From Quillaja saponaria (lineage: Eukaryota; Streptophyta; Magnoliopsida; Fabales; Quillajaceae), in NCBI GenBank assembly GCA_029379385.1, contig CM055605.1, positions 14,543,001-14,607,000 of the forward strand: a stretch of DNA of 64,000 nt, given 5' to 3'. The notes beneath the pieces were generated by a model. The model saw only the letters and a program-made list of their open reading frames with translations, did no database searches and had not been told where the DNA came from. This document shows, piece after piece, positions 46,600-58,794 of this stretch. Numbering within the stretch: position 1 is the first letter of the stretch; each line of letters opens with the position of its first letter. Both the position numbers and the translations under genes were made by a program.

Positions 46600-47987
46600 T
46601 GTTGTCGATATTAATCATGCAAGTACATGCATCGTAACAAGTAATATAGTGAAAAAGTAGAGTGTTGAACCCACAGAGAATTGTAACTAATATCTAGCTA
46701 AGTACTAAAATTAACATAATCCTAACTTTATTTAAACAAACAAATTACTATTGAAAAACTAATCTAATCTAAACCTAACTAATGACATATTAAACTTAAG
46801 AATTTAATGGAGAAGACCTAGAGTTTCAACTTCCCTAACACTTCACTTGGACTATTATTATCTTATCATGTTTAGTTATGGTACTAAATTATTAACCTAT
46901 AGTTCTTTTTCAATTATAAGTATCTTTCGAGTTGCTTATAATAATATCTAACTTAACTGAGTCACTATATTTCTATAAGAATTGAGTTAAGCTAGATTCA
47001 TTAAGATTAGACCTAAATTAGCTACACAATGTATACAGGTATATGTCTATCTTATATGCAAATCAAATTTAAGCAACTAATTGAATGAATTCAAACATGT
47101 GTTATATCATTCAAGGCTAACTTAGATTTCCTTTGTCAAAGTTTCTCTAAATTACCACATCAATTTAATTAATGATCAAGCAATTAGTAGCATTAACCAT
47201 GGAATGAGATAAATAACATAAATATCAAACCCTAAGCAATCCATACATAAATTTAAGTCAAGCTACATGAAAGTTCCATTGTAATCCTAAAAAGTAAATT
47301 ATTCTATGGTACGTAGTGTAAACATAGATTTAAACAGTAAAAACTTCAAGCAAATACAAGAAAGTAAAGAAGGAGTAGAGTAAAGAAAACTATAAAGATC
47401 GTTAGTTTTAAAGCTTTAGCTATCCTAGCTTCTCTTGCTCCTTGCACTCTTGTTTGTCCTTAATCTTCAGAGCTTCTTAGCTTAATTGTGTGTTTTGATA
47501 CTCCAACATAAAGCTCTTTAAATAGGCTTCAAAACTCTTAAAAAGAGTTCAACTTAGACTAAGAATCGAGCTGGAACAATAGCACTGAAGTTTTGTGCCT
47601 CAACATTAAAAATCGGAGAAGGAAGTCATGTTGGGCTCCTAGGCGCTTCTTTTTAGGAGTCTAGATGCTGGCTGCCTTGGAGCCAAACTCCTATGGAAGC
47701 ACACACTATTTTGCAATTTTTGAGTGTTTTGAGCCTGAATTTGACTTCTAATGGGACTCCTATAAGCATGAAATCTTCAAAACACGTAAACTAAGTTAAT
47801 ATAAATTAGAACTCATATTAAAAACCAAAATCCTAGTCAAAATGTATTCGGATTCACATCCTAATACAATAAGTACCTAACTAGGATTTAACTAAAAACT
47901 TAAGCAAACTTCAACTAAAATTTAAAAACAAAGCAAATAATATGAATAAAAATGAGATGTAAATAAGGCTGTTTTATAGCCTTATCA
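46600..47987 (-). repeat. 5-prime LTR of the non-autonomous element
   Basis: 1388 bases. In minus sense it begins TGATAAGGCTATAAAACAG and ends ATCGACAACA. Aligns with 42819-44210. The substitutions scattered along the pair mean the insertion is not recent. Confidence 0.9.
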
Positions 47988-49431
47988 GCATCTCCAATCC
48001 AACCTACCCATAAAATAGATAGAGACAGATGCACCACAATGCTGGTGGACTAAAGTAGTGGCACAAAATTTGAAAGGCTACTTCGTAATAACCCGAGAGG
48101 ATGGCACCATAGTGCCCATCAATATGAGGCTACGGCCTGACATGTTATAATCCGAGTACAAGTGTACAGAAGCTTTAGCACCTCAATGCCGCAGCACTAT
48201 AGAATGCTACCCCGTTACACTATTATATGCTTTAGAAGAATCCTAGTTTAATTTAACTAGGTTCAAAAGGCCTATATAATAAGGTGAAGGCTGAAGTCTG
48301 AGGATATACCAGAGCTCATGATAAAGAGTACCTAATGAGCTAGAAGAGACTCGAAATCGTGACAACTTCTAGTCTTCTACTCATTTCTTGTTATTTCTAT
48401 TTACTTGTAATGGTTATGCCTTTTATATTTTTGTTTTCTATAGTTAGTATGGAGTAGTTGTATTCTAGGGTTATGATTGAACTTGCATGTAGCTAGTGTG
48501 GCTTTAGTTTTAATTTAATGCATGTTTTAGTTTCAATATTTGTGTTATCTTGCTCTTAATGCTTCTAATTGATTGATACCAGTTAGATTGATTAGGAATT
48601 CTGGGATTAACTTGGAAGAGTCAATTTCAGGATTAGCCTTAGGCAATATAACTTGTGTTTGGATTGTTCATACGATTTGTATAATTTGATTTGTTGAAGA
48701 GATAGAAATATACTCTTTAACCATAAGAAACCAGAAAGATTGGCACTTAATGAGTTTGTCTTAGGATAATTCTCATAGGAACATAGAAAATTAAACTAAG
48801 GAAAATATATAATTGCTAGGCGTAGGAATATGTTAGTAATTGATTAAGAAATATGGATTAATATTTAACTATTGCATGAATTGAATTAAGTTAAAGTTAA
48901 TTAGATGTAATGTAAGGGATATCGTGAACCTAAATGTTAGTTTTAATCTTTTTATAGTTTGCCTGATAATGTCTAAATTTGCATTAGCTTGATTAGAATT
49001 AGGTTGTATAATATTGATACTTTGCTTAGGAAGTAAATTATTCATTGTGAGTATGATTTCTACCTATCATTGTATTACTTAAGGACGATTTACTTGATTC
49101 TAACTCATGTTCTTACTTTTAATTTTAAGTGCTATTGGCATTACATGCAATGCACTAGAGACTTGGAAATATTATCGTACGATCCCAAGATAGAATGACC
49201 ACTTAGAAAGCTAAGGAAAAACCAAGTTCTGAAACACTCTAGTACAATGGATGATGATCAACAATCACACGAACACAAGGCTTTAAATGATTATGCTGTC
49301 CCTTTTATGCAAGGCCTCCATTCTAGCATTTAAAGACCTGCTATTGCTGCTAATAACTTTGAGATCAAACTAGGGATAATCCAGATAATCCAACAATCTG
49401 CACAGTTTGAAGGATTAACTAGTGACGACCC
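47988..49431 (+). mobile_element. Athila-type LTR A, right part, with leader and start of gag
   Basis: Resumes LTR A after the insertion and aligns with LTR B and the sequence after it (49800-51300): TATACCAGAGCTCATGAT, then a GCTTCTAATTGATTGAT block, then the leader and the first gag codons (from about 49248). Compared with the second copy, about 100 bases including the primer binding site are deleted at about 49086. It ends abruptly at 49431 where LTR B starts, inside gag. Confidence 0.75.
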
Positions 49432-50897
49432 TGATAACTCTGTAAAAAAGAGTTATTTTACTATGCTTTGAATTCGTATTTTATGCTAGATTTTAGGGTT
49501 TTGAGTTAGAATGTTAGTCAAATTTAATGTTTTAGATTGTTTAGGAGTTTTGTAGAGTTTTATCATAATTAGGAGTAGTTTTACAATTTTTGGTATTTAA
49601 CTTGTTTTAGGTGTCTTTATAGTGTCTTAGTTAAATTGAAAGAAGGAAAGGAATTCAAGATTGCATAGTACCAAAGAAGATTAGGCTGTGGCGTGCCAAA
49701 AGAAAGAAATTAAAATGAGGAGAAAGTGCAAGTTAACCAGAGAGCTTGGAGCTGCAGCGCATACTAACTTAAGCCGCAATGTCGTAAAGGCAACCTGCCC
49801 AGTAAACATAAAGAGAAAGATGCACATCAATGCCAATAATCTAAAGTCGTGGTTCTTATTTGAATGACTTCATAAACTATTCAAGAAGTTGGCGCCGCGG
49901 CCCCCATTAATGCAAGGTTGTGGCGAGACAAGTTGAAGTTCGAGTAGGAATGTGTAAAACCCTTGGAGCAGTAGAACCATAGAAAGTCACGTCGCGGTGC
50001 TCTCATATGGTTTTGAAGACTCCTAGTTCAGTTGAACTAGGAGCAAAAGGTATATAAATAAAAGTAAAAACTGAAGTTTTGAGATATACCAGAGCTCATG
50101 ATAGAGAGTGCTAATGAGCTAAAGGAGACCCAAAGCTGTGATAACTTCTAGCTTCTACTCCCTTCTTGTTATTTTTTTTTTTACTTGTAATTGCTAATCT
50201 TTATTGTTTTTGTTTTCCATAGTTAGTATGAAGTAGTTGTATTATGAGGTTACAATTGAACTCACATGTAGCTAATGTGGCTTTTGTTTTAATTCAATAC
50301 ATGTTTTAGTTTTAATATTTATGTTGCCTTGTTCTTAATGCTTCTAATTGATTGATAACGAGATAGATTTATTAAGAATTCTGGAATTGACTTGGGAGAG
50401 ATAGTTTTGGGATACCTTAGGTAATATAGCTTATGTTTGGATTGTTAATATGACTTGGATGATCTAATTTATTCAAGAGATAGGAATAAACTCTTTCATT
50501 ATAAGTAACTATGAGATTGGTTCTTAATGAGTTTGTCTTAGAATAACTCTTATAGGAATATAGGGAATTAGACTAAGGAAAATATATATTTGCTAGACAT
50601 AGGAATATGCTAGTAATTGATTAAGAAATCTGGGTTAATATTAAGCTATTGTATAAATTAAATTGAGTTAAATTTAATTAGGTGTAGTGTGAGTGATTTC
50701 GTGAACCTGGGCTTAGTTTTAATATCTTTTTCTAAACTACTTAAAATCTCTGAATTTACTTGTGTTTGATTAGAGTTAAGTTACATAGTATTGGTATTTA
50801 ACATTAGAAGATAAATTGTTCCCACTGGGAATGATCTCTATTTACTTTATATTACTTAAGGAGGATATGTGTGCATGCGTAGGTAAAATCTATATCA
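49432..50897 (+). repeat. Athila-type LTR B, 5-prime LTR of the gag-pol element
   Basis: 1466 bases from TGATAACTCTG, the characteristic start of this lineage, to ATATCA, followed after five bases by a primer site. It contains a TATA-like GGTATATAAATAAAAG near 50049-50064 that would drive plus-strand transcription. The GACCC before it should reappear after a 3-prime LTR, but no 3-prime LTR was found in the window. Confidence 0.8.
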
Positions 50898-50902
50898 GTT
50901 TT

Positions 50903-50920
50903 TAGTGCCCCTGCTGGTGA
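50903..50920 (+). other. Primer binding site, tRNA-Asp type
   Basis: TAGTGCCCCTGCTGGTGA is a degenerate form of TGGCGCCGTTGCCGGGG, the complement of the plant tRNA-Asp 3-prime end used by Athila-type elements. Changes are mostly C to T and G to A, as expected after methylation. Confidence 0.7.
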
Positions 50921-51113
50921 ACAAATTTATTTTATTTTGATAATATCATTATAAGCTTACTTGATTCTAATTCAAGTTCTTATTTTTGATTTCAGGTGCT
51001 ATTGACATTGCATGCAACATACTAGAGACTTGGAACTACTACCATACGATAACAAGATCGAACAAATGCTCAGAAAGTTAAGAAAGAACTAAGTTCCTAA
51101 ATACTCTAGTACA

Positions 51114-52152
51114 ATGGCTAATGATCAACAAGCTCATGAAATCGAGGCTTTAAGGGATTATACTGTCCCTCTTGTGCAAGGCCTCCACTTTAACATACAA
51201 AGACCAACCATTGCTACTAATAACTTTAAGATCAAACTGGGCATAATCCAGATGATCTAACAATCTGCAGAGTTTAGGGGATTACCTAGTGATAACCCTT
51301 ATGCTCATCTAGTCACTTTCCTGGAATTGTATGACACATTCAAGTACAATGGCATCTTTAATGATCCAGTCCTCCTTAAGCTTTTTCCTTTCTCACTCTG
51401 AAATAGGGCAAAAAGTTGGCTATATTCATTACCTCAACACTTCATCACCACTTGGTCAGACATAGCATAAAAGTATATTGCCAAAGTCTTTCCTCTTGCC
51501 AAAACCGCTAAGCTAAGAAATGAAATCACATCATTCCTTCAACAATATCAAGAGTCTCTCTATGAGGCATGCGAGAGATATAAAGATCTGATGAGAAAGT
51601 GCCCACATCATGGCATTCCTAAATGGCTGCAAGTGCATAATTTTTATAATTGTTTCGGAAACCAAACTAGAACAACAATTGATATTGTTGGAAGAGGTGC
51701 TTTGATGGGTAAGTCTACAGACAATGTCTATAATATTTTGGAGGAGATGGCCTCAAATACTTATCAATGGCCATTTGAAAGGTTAACATCTTGTAGAGTT
51801 ACTGGGATTCATAAACTTGATGCCTAATCTGCCTTAACGGCATAAGTGGTTGGGTTGACAAAGAGGTTTGATAATTTTGGGGTGCAACAACATTCCAAAG
51901 CTACTATTATGGTGTGTGAAGCTAGTGGCGAAGGTCATTCTACGGACCAATGCCGAAATACTAAAGTGGTTCAGTATATCCCAAAATTTCAACTGCTAAA
52001 ACAACCTTTATTCTAATATATATAATATGGGATGGAGAAACCACCCATACTTTGGTTAGAATAATCAAGGTGCACAATCTGCAAGGCCTAATCCACCTCC
52101 TCAATTTCAAGTTCCACAAAGGCAAGCAGCCCCTGAAAGAAACCCTCATTGA
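51114..52152 (+). pseudogene. Athila-type gag, decayed
   Basis: Starts ATG-GCT-AAT-GAT at 51114. Conserved capsid segments follow: VTFLELYDTFKYNGI, SWLYSLPQHFITTWSD, NEITSFLQQYQESLYEACER, then KCPHHGIPKWLQVHNFYN, GALMGKS and EEMASNTYQWPFER. The zinc knuckle near 51905-51960 has lost its second Cys (CEASGEGHSTDQC against C-x2-C...H...C). Stop codons at several points (for example near 51260, 51400 and 51826) show it cannot be translated. It lies directly after the leader and before the protease region. Confidence 0.8.
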
Positions 52153-52459
52153 AAAACATGTTTTTGTAATACATGTCTTGTATTGATTTAGTTATTCAAA
52201 GCGAACTTGCCTCTTGAGAACATTGGAGACAAAAATTGGGCAGCTAGCCAATGCTTTGACTAATAGGCCCTATGTTGCCCTTCCTAGTGATACTAGGATA
52301 AACCCAAAGAAAAGAGGGTAAGGAACATTGCAAGACAATCACTCTTAGGAGTCAGAAGGAGTTACAAGAACAGAAAAAGAAAATAGAACATGATAAAGCT
52401 CCTAAATCTCTTTCTAAAGAAAATTTGCTTCTTGAAATTATGGAAGAGAAGAAGTAAAA

Positions 52460-53160
52460 TATGGTAATTACTGAACCTCAATGAATAAATCCTTCTCTTC
52501 CATTCCAACAATGGTTCCACAAGTAGAACCTTGATAACCAATTTCAGAAATTTTTAGATGTGTTCAAGAAGCACTATATAAACATTCCTTTTAATGAAGC
52601 TTTTGAACAAATGTCAAGCTATTCAAAATTCATGAAGGACATTCTCTCTAAAAAGAGAAAGCTTGGTGATCATGAAACCATTACATTTACTGAAGAGTGT
52701 AGTGCCATTCTTCAAAAGAAGCTACCGCCTAAATTAAAAAATCCAGGTATTTTCACTATTCCTTGTACCATAGGCACATAACACTTTGGTAAGGCACTTT
52801 GTGACTTAGGAGTTAGCATAAATTTAATGCCCCTATCAATTTACCAAAAGATGAGAATGGGTGAAGTAAAACCAACTTTAGTACCTTTACAATTAGCCTA
52901 TAGATCACTTACATACCCTAGAGGAATTGTAGAGGATATTCTAGTTAAGGTGGACAAATTGATCTTCCATACTGATTTCATAGTTGTAGATATGAAAGAG
53001 AATAGGAAAGTACTTATTATTTGAAGAAGACCTTTTCTAGCTACTGATAGAATACTAATTGATGTCTAAAAAAGTGAGCTTACCATGAGAGTAAATGATC
53101 AAGAGATTAAATTTAATGTCTTTTCAATCCATGAAACTCCCTCAAAATCATGATGAATGC
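52460..53160 (+). pseudogene. Athila-type gag-protease linker and aspartic protease
   Basis: Open pieces at 52560-52781 and 52827-53024 are separated by a stop. The first carries INIPFNEAFEQMSSYSKFMK and CSAILQKKLPPKLKNPGIF, a segment always found just before protease in this lineage. The second follows CDLGVSINLMPLSIY (52799-52843), where DLG(A/V)S is the catalytic Asp motif of the retroviral-type protease. Frame breaks and stops make it inactive. Confidence 0.75.
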
Positions 53161-53629
53161 TTTGTAATTGATATTGTGAGCAACCTTGCTCAAGAGATGT
53201 TTTTGGAAGACTATCTAAAAGATCCTTTTGAAGCCTTAATAATTTCATAAATACAAGAGAAGATGATGATTATATGAAGTGTATGAAATTATTGGATGCA
53301 TCACCACATATGCTAAAACCAAATCTAAGATTCAAAAATCTGGATTTACCACCATCCACCCCATCGAGACCAAGGCCATCAATTGAAGAGCCTCCTACTT
53401 TGGAGTTGAAACCATTACTAAGTCATCTAAGGTATGTTTTTCTTGGTCCTTCATCTACTTTGCCTATTATTATTTATGCTTTTCTTACTAACATGCAAGA
53501 AGACAAATTTCTTTACGTATTAAAAGAATACAAAAGAGCATTACGATGGACAATTGCTAGTATTAAGGGTATAAGCCCTTCCTTTTACATGCACAAGATC
53601 CTCATGGAGGCTTAATCCCATAATAAAAG

Positions 53630-54960
53630 AGGCGGTGAAAAAGGAAATTATCCAGTAACTGGATGCTGGAATTATCTATCCAATCTCGAATAGTCATTGG
53701 GTAAGTCCTATCTAATGTGTATTAAAGAAAGATTGGGTAAGTCCTATCTAATGTGTATTAAAGAAAGGAAGGATGACAGCTACTGCAAATGCAAACAATG
53801 AACTCATTCTTACAAGAATCGTTATTGGTTAGAAAGTATCCATGGACTACAGGAAGCTAAACAAAACTACAAGGAATGACTACTTTCCCCGTCTATTTAT
53901 TGATCAAATGCTAGACCGGCTGGTAGGTAAGGAATATTTATGCTTTCTAGATAATTATTCTGGGTATAATTGCTATTGCCTTGAAAGACTAAGAAAAAAC
54001 TACATTTACTTGCCCCTATGGCACCTTTTACTTTAGAAGGATGCATTTTGATTTATGCAATGCCCCAACCACCTTTCAAAAGTGCGTAATGGCCATCTTC
54101 ACCAATATGGTAAAGCAAGTGCTTGAAGTTTTTATGGATGATTTTTTCTTTTAGGCGATTCATATGATGAATGTCTCCATAATTTAACTCGTGTGCTTAA
54201 AAGATGTGAAGAGACCAACTTGGTCTTAAATTGGGAGAAATGTCATTTTATGGTACAAGAGGGTATAATTCTAGGCCATAAGGTGTCTAACAAGGGAATT
54301 GAGGTACATAGAGATAAGAAAGAAACTATAGAAAAGCTACCTCCCCTTAGTTCAATAAAAGGAATAAGAAGCTTTCAAGGCTATGCTTACTTCTATAGAA
54401 GATTCATTAAAGACTTTTCAAAAATATCCAAACCACTTTGTAATCTCCTAGAAAAAGGCACCCAATTCATATTTGATGATGCATGTCGTGTTGCATTTTT
54501 AAAGCTGAAAAATAAACTGATATCTGCCCCAATAATTGTAACTCCAAATTGGAACCTACCCTTTTGAATTGATGTGTGAAGATAGTGACTTTGCATTAGG
54601 AACAGTTTTAGGGCAAAGAAAAGAAAAGATATTTCACTCTATATATTATGCTAGAAAGACTTTAACTGGTGCTCAGTTGAACTATACCACAACTGAAAAG
54701 GAACTTTTAAGAGTATTATTTGCTTTTAATAAGTTTTGCTCTTATTTAATTAGACGTTTATCTTTGTTTTTACTAACCATTCTACTATTAAGTATTTGAT
54801 GACAAAAAAGATGCAAAGCCAAGGTTGATGAGGTGGATCTTGTTACTACAAGAATTCAACTTGAAGATTAGAGACTAAAAAGGCTCTAAAAATCAAGTAA
54901 CTGATCACTAATCAAGGCTGGAAGGAGAAGATAAATTGGTTGAGCCCATCATCATAAATG
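53630..54960 (+). pseudogene. Athila-type reverse transcriptase and RNase H, decayed
   Basis: Homology opens with WVSPI and VLKK repeated twice because of a 36-base tandem duplication (53696-53767). MDYRKLNKTTRNDYFP then FIDQMLDRL follow, and near 54130 VFMDDFF, where FMDD replaces the usual YxDD as is normal for this lineage, is followed at once by a stop. Thumb and connection segments come next (LNWEKCHFMVQEGIILGHKVS, FYRRFIKDFSKISKPLCNLL). The RNase H part (DFALGTVLGQRKEK, YYARKTLTGAQLNYTTTEKELL) has lost the first catalytic Asp. Several frameshifts and stops are present. Confidence 0.8.
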
Positions 54961-54969
54961 AAACCTTCT

Positions 54970-56265
54970 CTGATAATTCATAAATAGTTGCCCTGGTATC
55001 CTGACTTTGTCAACTATCTAGTTGGCAAGGTCTTTCCTCTTAACTTAACTTCTCAACAAAAGAAAAAGTTTTTATATGATATAAGATTTTTCGTTTGGGA
55101 TGACCCATTCTTGTTTAAGCATTATGTTAATCATATATTAAGAAGGTGTGTTTCGGAGGAAGAGGCAAAGACCATACTTCATCATTGTTTTTCTTCAAAG
55201 TATGGAGGTCACTTTGGAAAGAGCTGAACAACTACAAAATTGCTCCAGTCAGGTTTTTATTGGCTTTCATTATTTATGGACACTAGTGAATTTGTTTCCA
55301 AATATGATAAGTGCCAAAGGATAGGCAACATATCCAGGAAGAATGAGATGCCACTCAACAATGTACTTGAAGTTGAACTGTTTGATGTATGAGGGATGGA
55401 ATTCATGGGTCCATTCATCTCCTCATACACTAATCAATACATTCTTATTGTTGTGGACTAAGTCTCCAAGTGGGTTGAAGCCATTGTTGTGCAACCAATG
55501 ATTCCAAAGTTGTGACTAAATTCTTGAAAAAAAGTATCTTCACATGCTTAGGCACACCCTGAGCAATCATCAGTGATGGAGGGTCTCACATTCATAACAA
55601 ACAAGTGGGAGCCCTTCTAGGGTTACTCATAAGGTTGTACTATAATATCATCCACAAGTGAGTGGACAAGTTGAGGTCTCCAATAGGGATATCAAGAGGA
55701 TTCTAGAGAAGACTGTATATCCTTCATGAAAAGACTGGTCTAAGAGATTGGATTATGCACTATTAGCATACCATATAGCTTACAAGACCCCTTTAAGCAT
55801 GTCTCCCTTTCAACTGGTTTTTAGCAAGGCTTGCCACCTACTGGTTGAGTTGGAACATAATGCCTATTGGGCAATGAAAAAGATGAACTTTGACTATCCA
55901 GCTGCTAGTGAAAAAAGACTTCTTCAATTGAGTGATATGGATGAGTTTAGGCTTAATGCATATGAGAATGCCAAACTCTATAAGGAGAAGACCAAGAGGC
56001 TGTATGATTAAAGGATTGTCAAGCACCACTTTGAGCTAGGTCAACAATTCCTTCTCTACAATTCTCTGTTAAAGTTTTTCTTGGGAAGTTGTTTCCATAT
56101 GGTGCTGTCGAGTTAATTGCCACTAATCAGCATAGAATATTCAAAGTGAATGGCCAACGATTGAAACGCAATTGAGGAGGAAAAATTGATAATAATCATA
56201 CCTTCATCATACTCGATGAAGCCACTTGAGCAGCACTAAGTCAAGCCGAGGACTTTAAACCAAGC
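54970..56265 (+). pseudogene. Athila-type integrase, decayed
   Basis: PWYPDFVNYLVGK and the zinc-binding segment ILHHCFSSKYGGHFGKS...KYDKCQR are recognisable, with one of the two Cys of the C-x2-C pair replaced. The core contains FMGPF, QYILIVVD and SKWVEA, interrupted by stops. The tail (55748-56011) is open again with HIAYKTPLSMSPFQLVF, ENAKLYKEKTKRLYD, then VKHHFELGQQFLLYNS. The final KVNGQRLKRN and the TTCTTGGGAGGCAACCCAAG motif at 56266-56285 mark the end of pol. No chromodomain is present, consistent with Athila. Confidence 0.8.
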
Positions 56266-56285
56266 GTTTCTTGGGAGGCAACCCA

Positions 56286-57335
56286 AGTTTCTAAACCCTC
56301 TTCTGTACACTCAGCCTTCATCTCATCTCTATCAGGATAAATAAGGACTAAGAAACCACAATAAGAAGCACAAGGGCCACGTCACCCCATTACATCACAC
56401 TGCAGTGCCCAACAACCTGGGATTTCAAAAATAACCTAAGTGCATGACTCTGTGACCTTGATACATTTGAGTGGCGGTGCCCATACATTCAAAACCCAGG
56501 TATGTACTCAGAGAGCATTGAGCTATGGCTTCATTACACACATGTTGTGGTTCCTTCATTTCAATCAAAAACTACCGTTTCAAACAGATAGCCCCACACC
56601 GCGGCTTCACCTCTTGTGTGCCACAACACCTTTCAACCTAGAAAAAAGAGTTTTCAAACATATTACATCAAGCTACAGCCTCAAATGAAACACGTCATGG
56701 CATCCTATTATTAAGAAAAACTGGGTTTTAACCTGAGAGCATAAAGCTATGGTGCTCTATCACTTATGTCATGGCATAAAATCTCATTTAAAATTTTATG
56801 AACTCTAGGCATGGCGCCAAGGCGCCTATTACTTTAGGCCAAGGCGCATTGTCGGGATTTTAGATTTTAAAAGGATTTTTAGACCCCATAACTTCCCCAA
56901 CTTAATAACCTAACACCCACTCTCAAAAAATCAAAAGTTTTAGGCTTTAACCCTCCAACCCGTTCTCCATTCAAGCAAATTTTATCAGTCTTACACAAAC
57001 CTCTCACCCATATCATGGTCTACATGCAAATTTTACGTAGCTTCAACACAAGTAAGTTTTCTTCCTTTTCTCTACTTATTCTACAAGTTTTTGAGTAGGT
57101 AGGATGCTTTTCTTATGTTGTATTCTTAATTGCTTCATGATTAGTAGGGAGATATGTTTCTTTAAGGGTTTGTGAATAATTCCTGGTTTTGGGTTTTTAG
57201 TTATGTGGGTGTGATGTTTTGAATCTTGATGTAATATGAAATTATATCATCCTACTATGACCCCTATTCCCATAATTGTTGAATGTATTTTGATAATCTT
57301 ATGATAGTGAAAGTAAGTTTGGGGGTGGGGTGATG
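56286..57335 (+). mobile_element. Athila-type 3-prime internal region and polypurine tract
   Basis: About 1 kb of non-coding or decayed sequence, the place where some Athila elements carry an env-like ORF; none is recognisable here. It ends in AAGTAAGTTTGGGGGTGGGG (57311-57330), a clear polypurine tract followed by TGATGG. Only the first few bases agree with the LTR start TGATAAC, then copia sequence begins, so the 3-prime LTR has been lost exactly at its border. Confidence 0.65.
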
Positions 57336-57765
57336 GAATATTGATAGGTCAGTCAAACAATGGTCATTGAAAACTTTCTCCATGAAGGATATGGTAGAAG
57401 CAACCTATATACTAGGTATAAAGATCTATAGAGATAGATCTAAGAGGTTGCTTTGATTATCACAATCCACTTATATTAACAAGATGTTAAAGAGATTTAA
57501 CATGGATGGGCTAAAGAAAGGGCTCTTGCCCATGTCATATAGTTTACATCTTTCCAAGAGTTTGTCTCCTAAAACTCAAGAGGAAAGAATCACATGAATG
57601 AAGTACTATATTTTTTGGCAATTGGTTCAATCATATATGCCATATTATGTACTCGTCCTGATGCATCATATGTTTAAAGCATTACAAGCAGATGCCAAGT
57701 AGTTCCACGTAAGCAGTACTTGAAAGCAGTTAAGAACATCCTCAAGTAATTAAGAAGTGTTGGTA
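57336..57765 (+). pseudogene. Ty1/copia reverse transcriptase fragment
   Basis: Plus strand shows SVKQWSLKTFSMKDM, EATYILGIKIYRDRSKRLL, QSTYINKMLKRFNMDGLKKG, LLPMSYSLHLSKS and KTQEERI, the C-terminal end of copia RT up to the start of RNase H. Stops and small deletions are present. The fragment is bounded on the left by the Athila polypurine tract and on the right by unrelated LTR-like sequence. Confidence 0.8.
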
Positions 57766-58790
57766 ATTAGAGTCATGCATCCTATACACACTCAACAGAA
57801 TAATAAAAATTCCCAAACCAAAAATATATGAGAATTAAATAATAAACTATATTGAAAGCTAAAGATTAAAACTAACCTTTTAAAGCTTTCTCGATGTAGC
57901 TAGTTTGATGTTTAGTAGAGGGTGCTTGGAGTTCCTCCACGAATCATCAAAAAGGATGCTCCTAATAAAACATACCAAATGGATCAATGATTAGTAACTA
58001 TTCAATTGGATAGTCTATAATAAAATAGTTCATATAATTGACTGATTCAAAAACCCTGAAGAAAAGTTTACCTTTTCAAAGCAGTTAAAGGATTCAATTC
58101 CACCTTTAGGATACAAGCTAACTTCCATCTAGTAGAATCTTCAATGGAAGGGATTGATCTTGAGCAAAAACTCATTTGCTTCAAGGTAAGGCACACGACT
58201 ATAGAGGAGGATTGGATAAGAACTCCTTCTTGCTCTTAATCCTTAGCTTAGTCCAAATTCACTCTTTAAATGAATGTCACTTGTGTCTTTCATGTGTTGG
58301 TCTGTAGTATTGCTTATATAGGTGGTGGCTAGGGTTTAGGCTCAATAGAATCCAATGTGTTAGATTCCAATTAAGCCAAAAGCCTAACTTTTTTAGTAAT
58401 CCACAATCATATTAGTATTGTTAGTGGGCATTTAGACTCATAATGGCCCAAAACCAAATAGGATTCTCATTAGACCCTTATCTTAACTTTCAAGAGAACA
58501 AGTATTGCCACATAGACATAACCCTTTTACCTTTATGTACTTAGAACTTAACTATTAATTCCAAGTATTCATTTATCCTTCTTGGTTCATAACCTAAGTC
58601 AATTAAAGTGTGTAACCTATTAGGTTCTCTCGTACGTTGGCAATAAATGTAATGAGATACTTCCTAAGAAGTATAGTTATATTAAAACACTTTTAGTTTC
58701 ACTTTGGTTTTCTCAATCTAACCAACTTACATTTATAGATCAAAATTGACATCTAGCAATGTATCACAATCACCCTAGGATTGCAACTAG
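57766..58790 (-). mobile_element. LTR-like sequence, probably copia-type, minus orientation
   Basis: In minus sense there is a CCTATATAAGCAATAC TATA region (58323-58308) followed by a CT- and AG-rich transcribed-leader-like stretch, the usual layout of a plant LTR. Upstream sequence includes TACGAGAGAACCTAATAGG, seen in my recollection in copia LTRs. Neither TG...CA termini nor a target duplication was fixed, so the call is tentative. Confidence 0.35.
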
Positions 58791-58794
58791 AACT

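Larger units (their letters stand above)
42819..47987 (-). mobile_element. Non-autonomous Athila-type Ty3/gypsy element, complete with both LTRs
   Basis: A 5169-base element inserted in LTR A, with five-base target duplications GCGTC (42814-42818) and GCATC (47988-47992), one mismatch. LTRs are 42819-44210 and 46600-47987. In minus sense the 5-prime LTR is followed by TTTTTGGCACTGC, a decayed form of the tRNA-Asp-type primer site TGGCGCCGTTGCCGGGG typical of Athila. Next come a gag-like region (46440 to 45479), the motif TCTTGGGAGGTAACCCAAG (45595-45575) usual near the end of such coding regions, and a polypurine tract AAATTTGAGGGTG against the 3-prime LTR (44223-44211). Protease, RT and integrase are absent, so it would need helper proteins. 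Confidence 0.85.
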
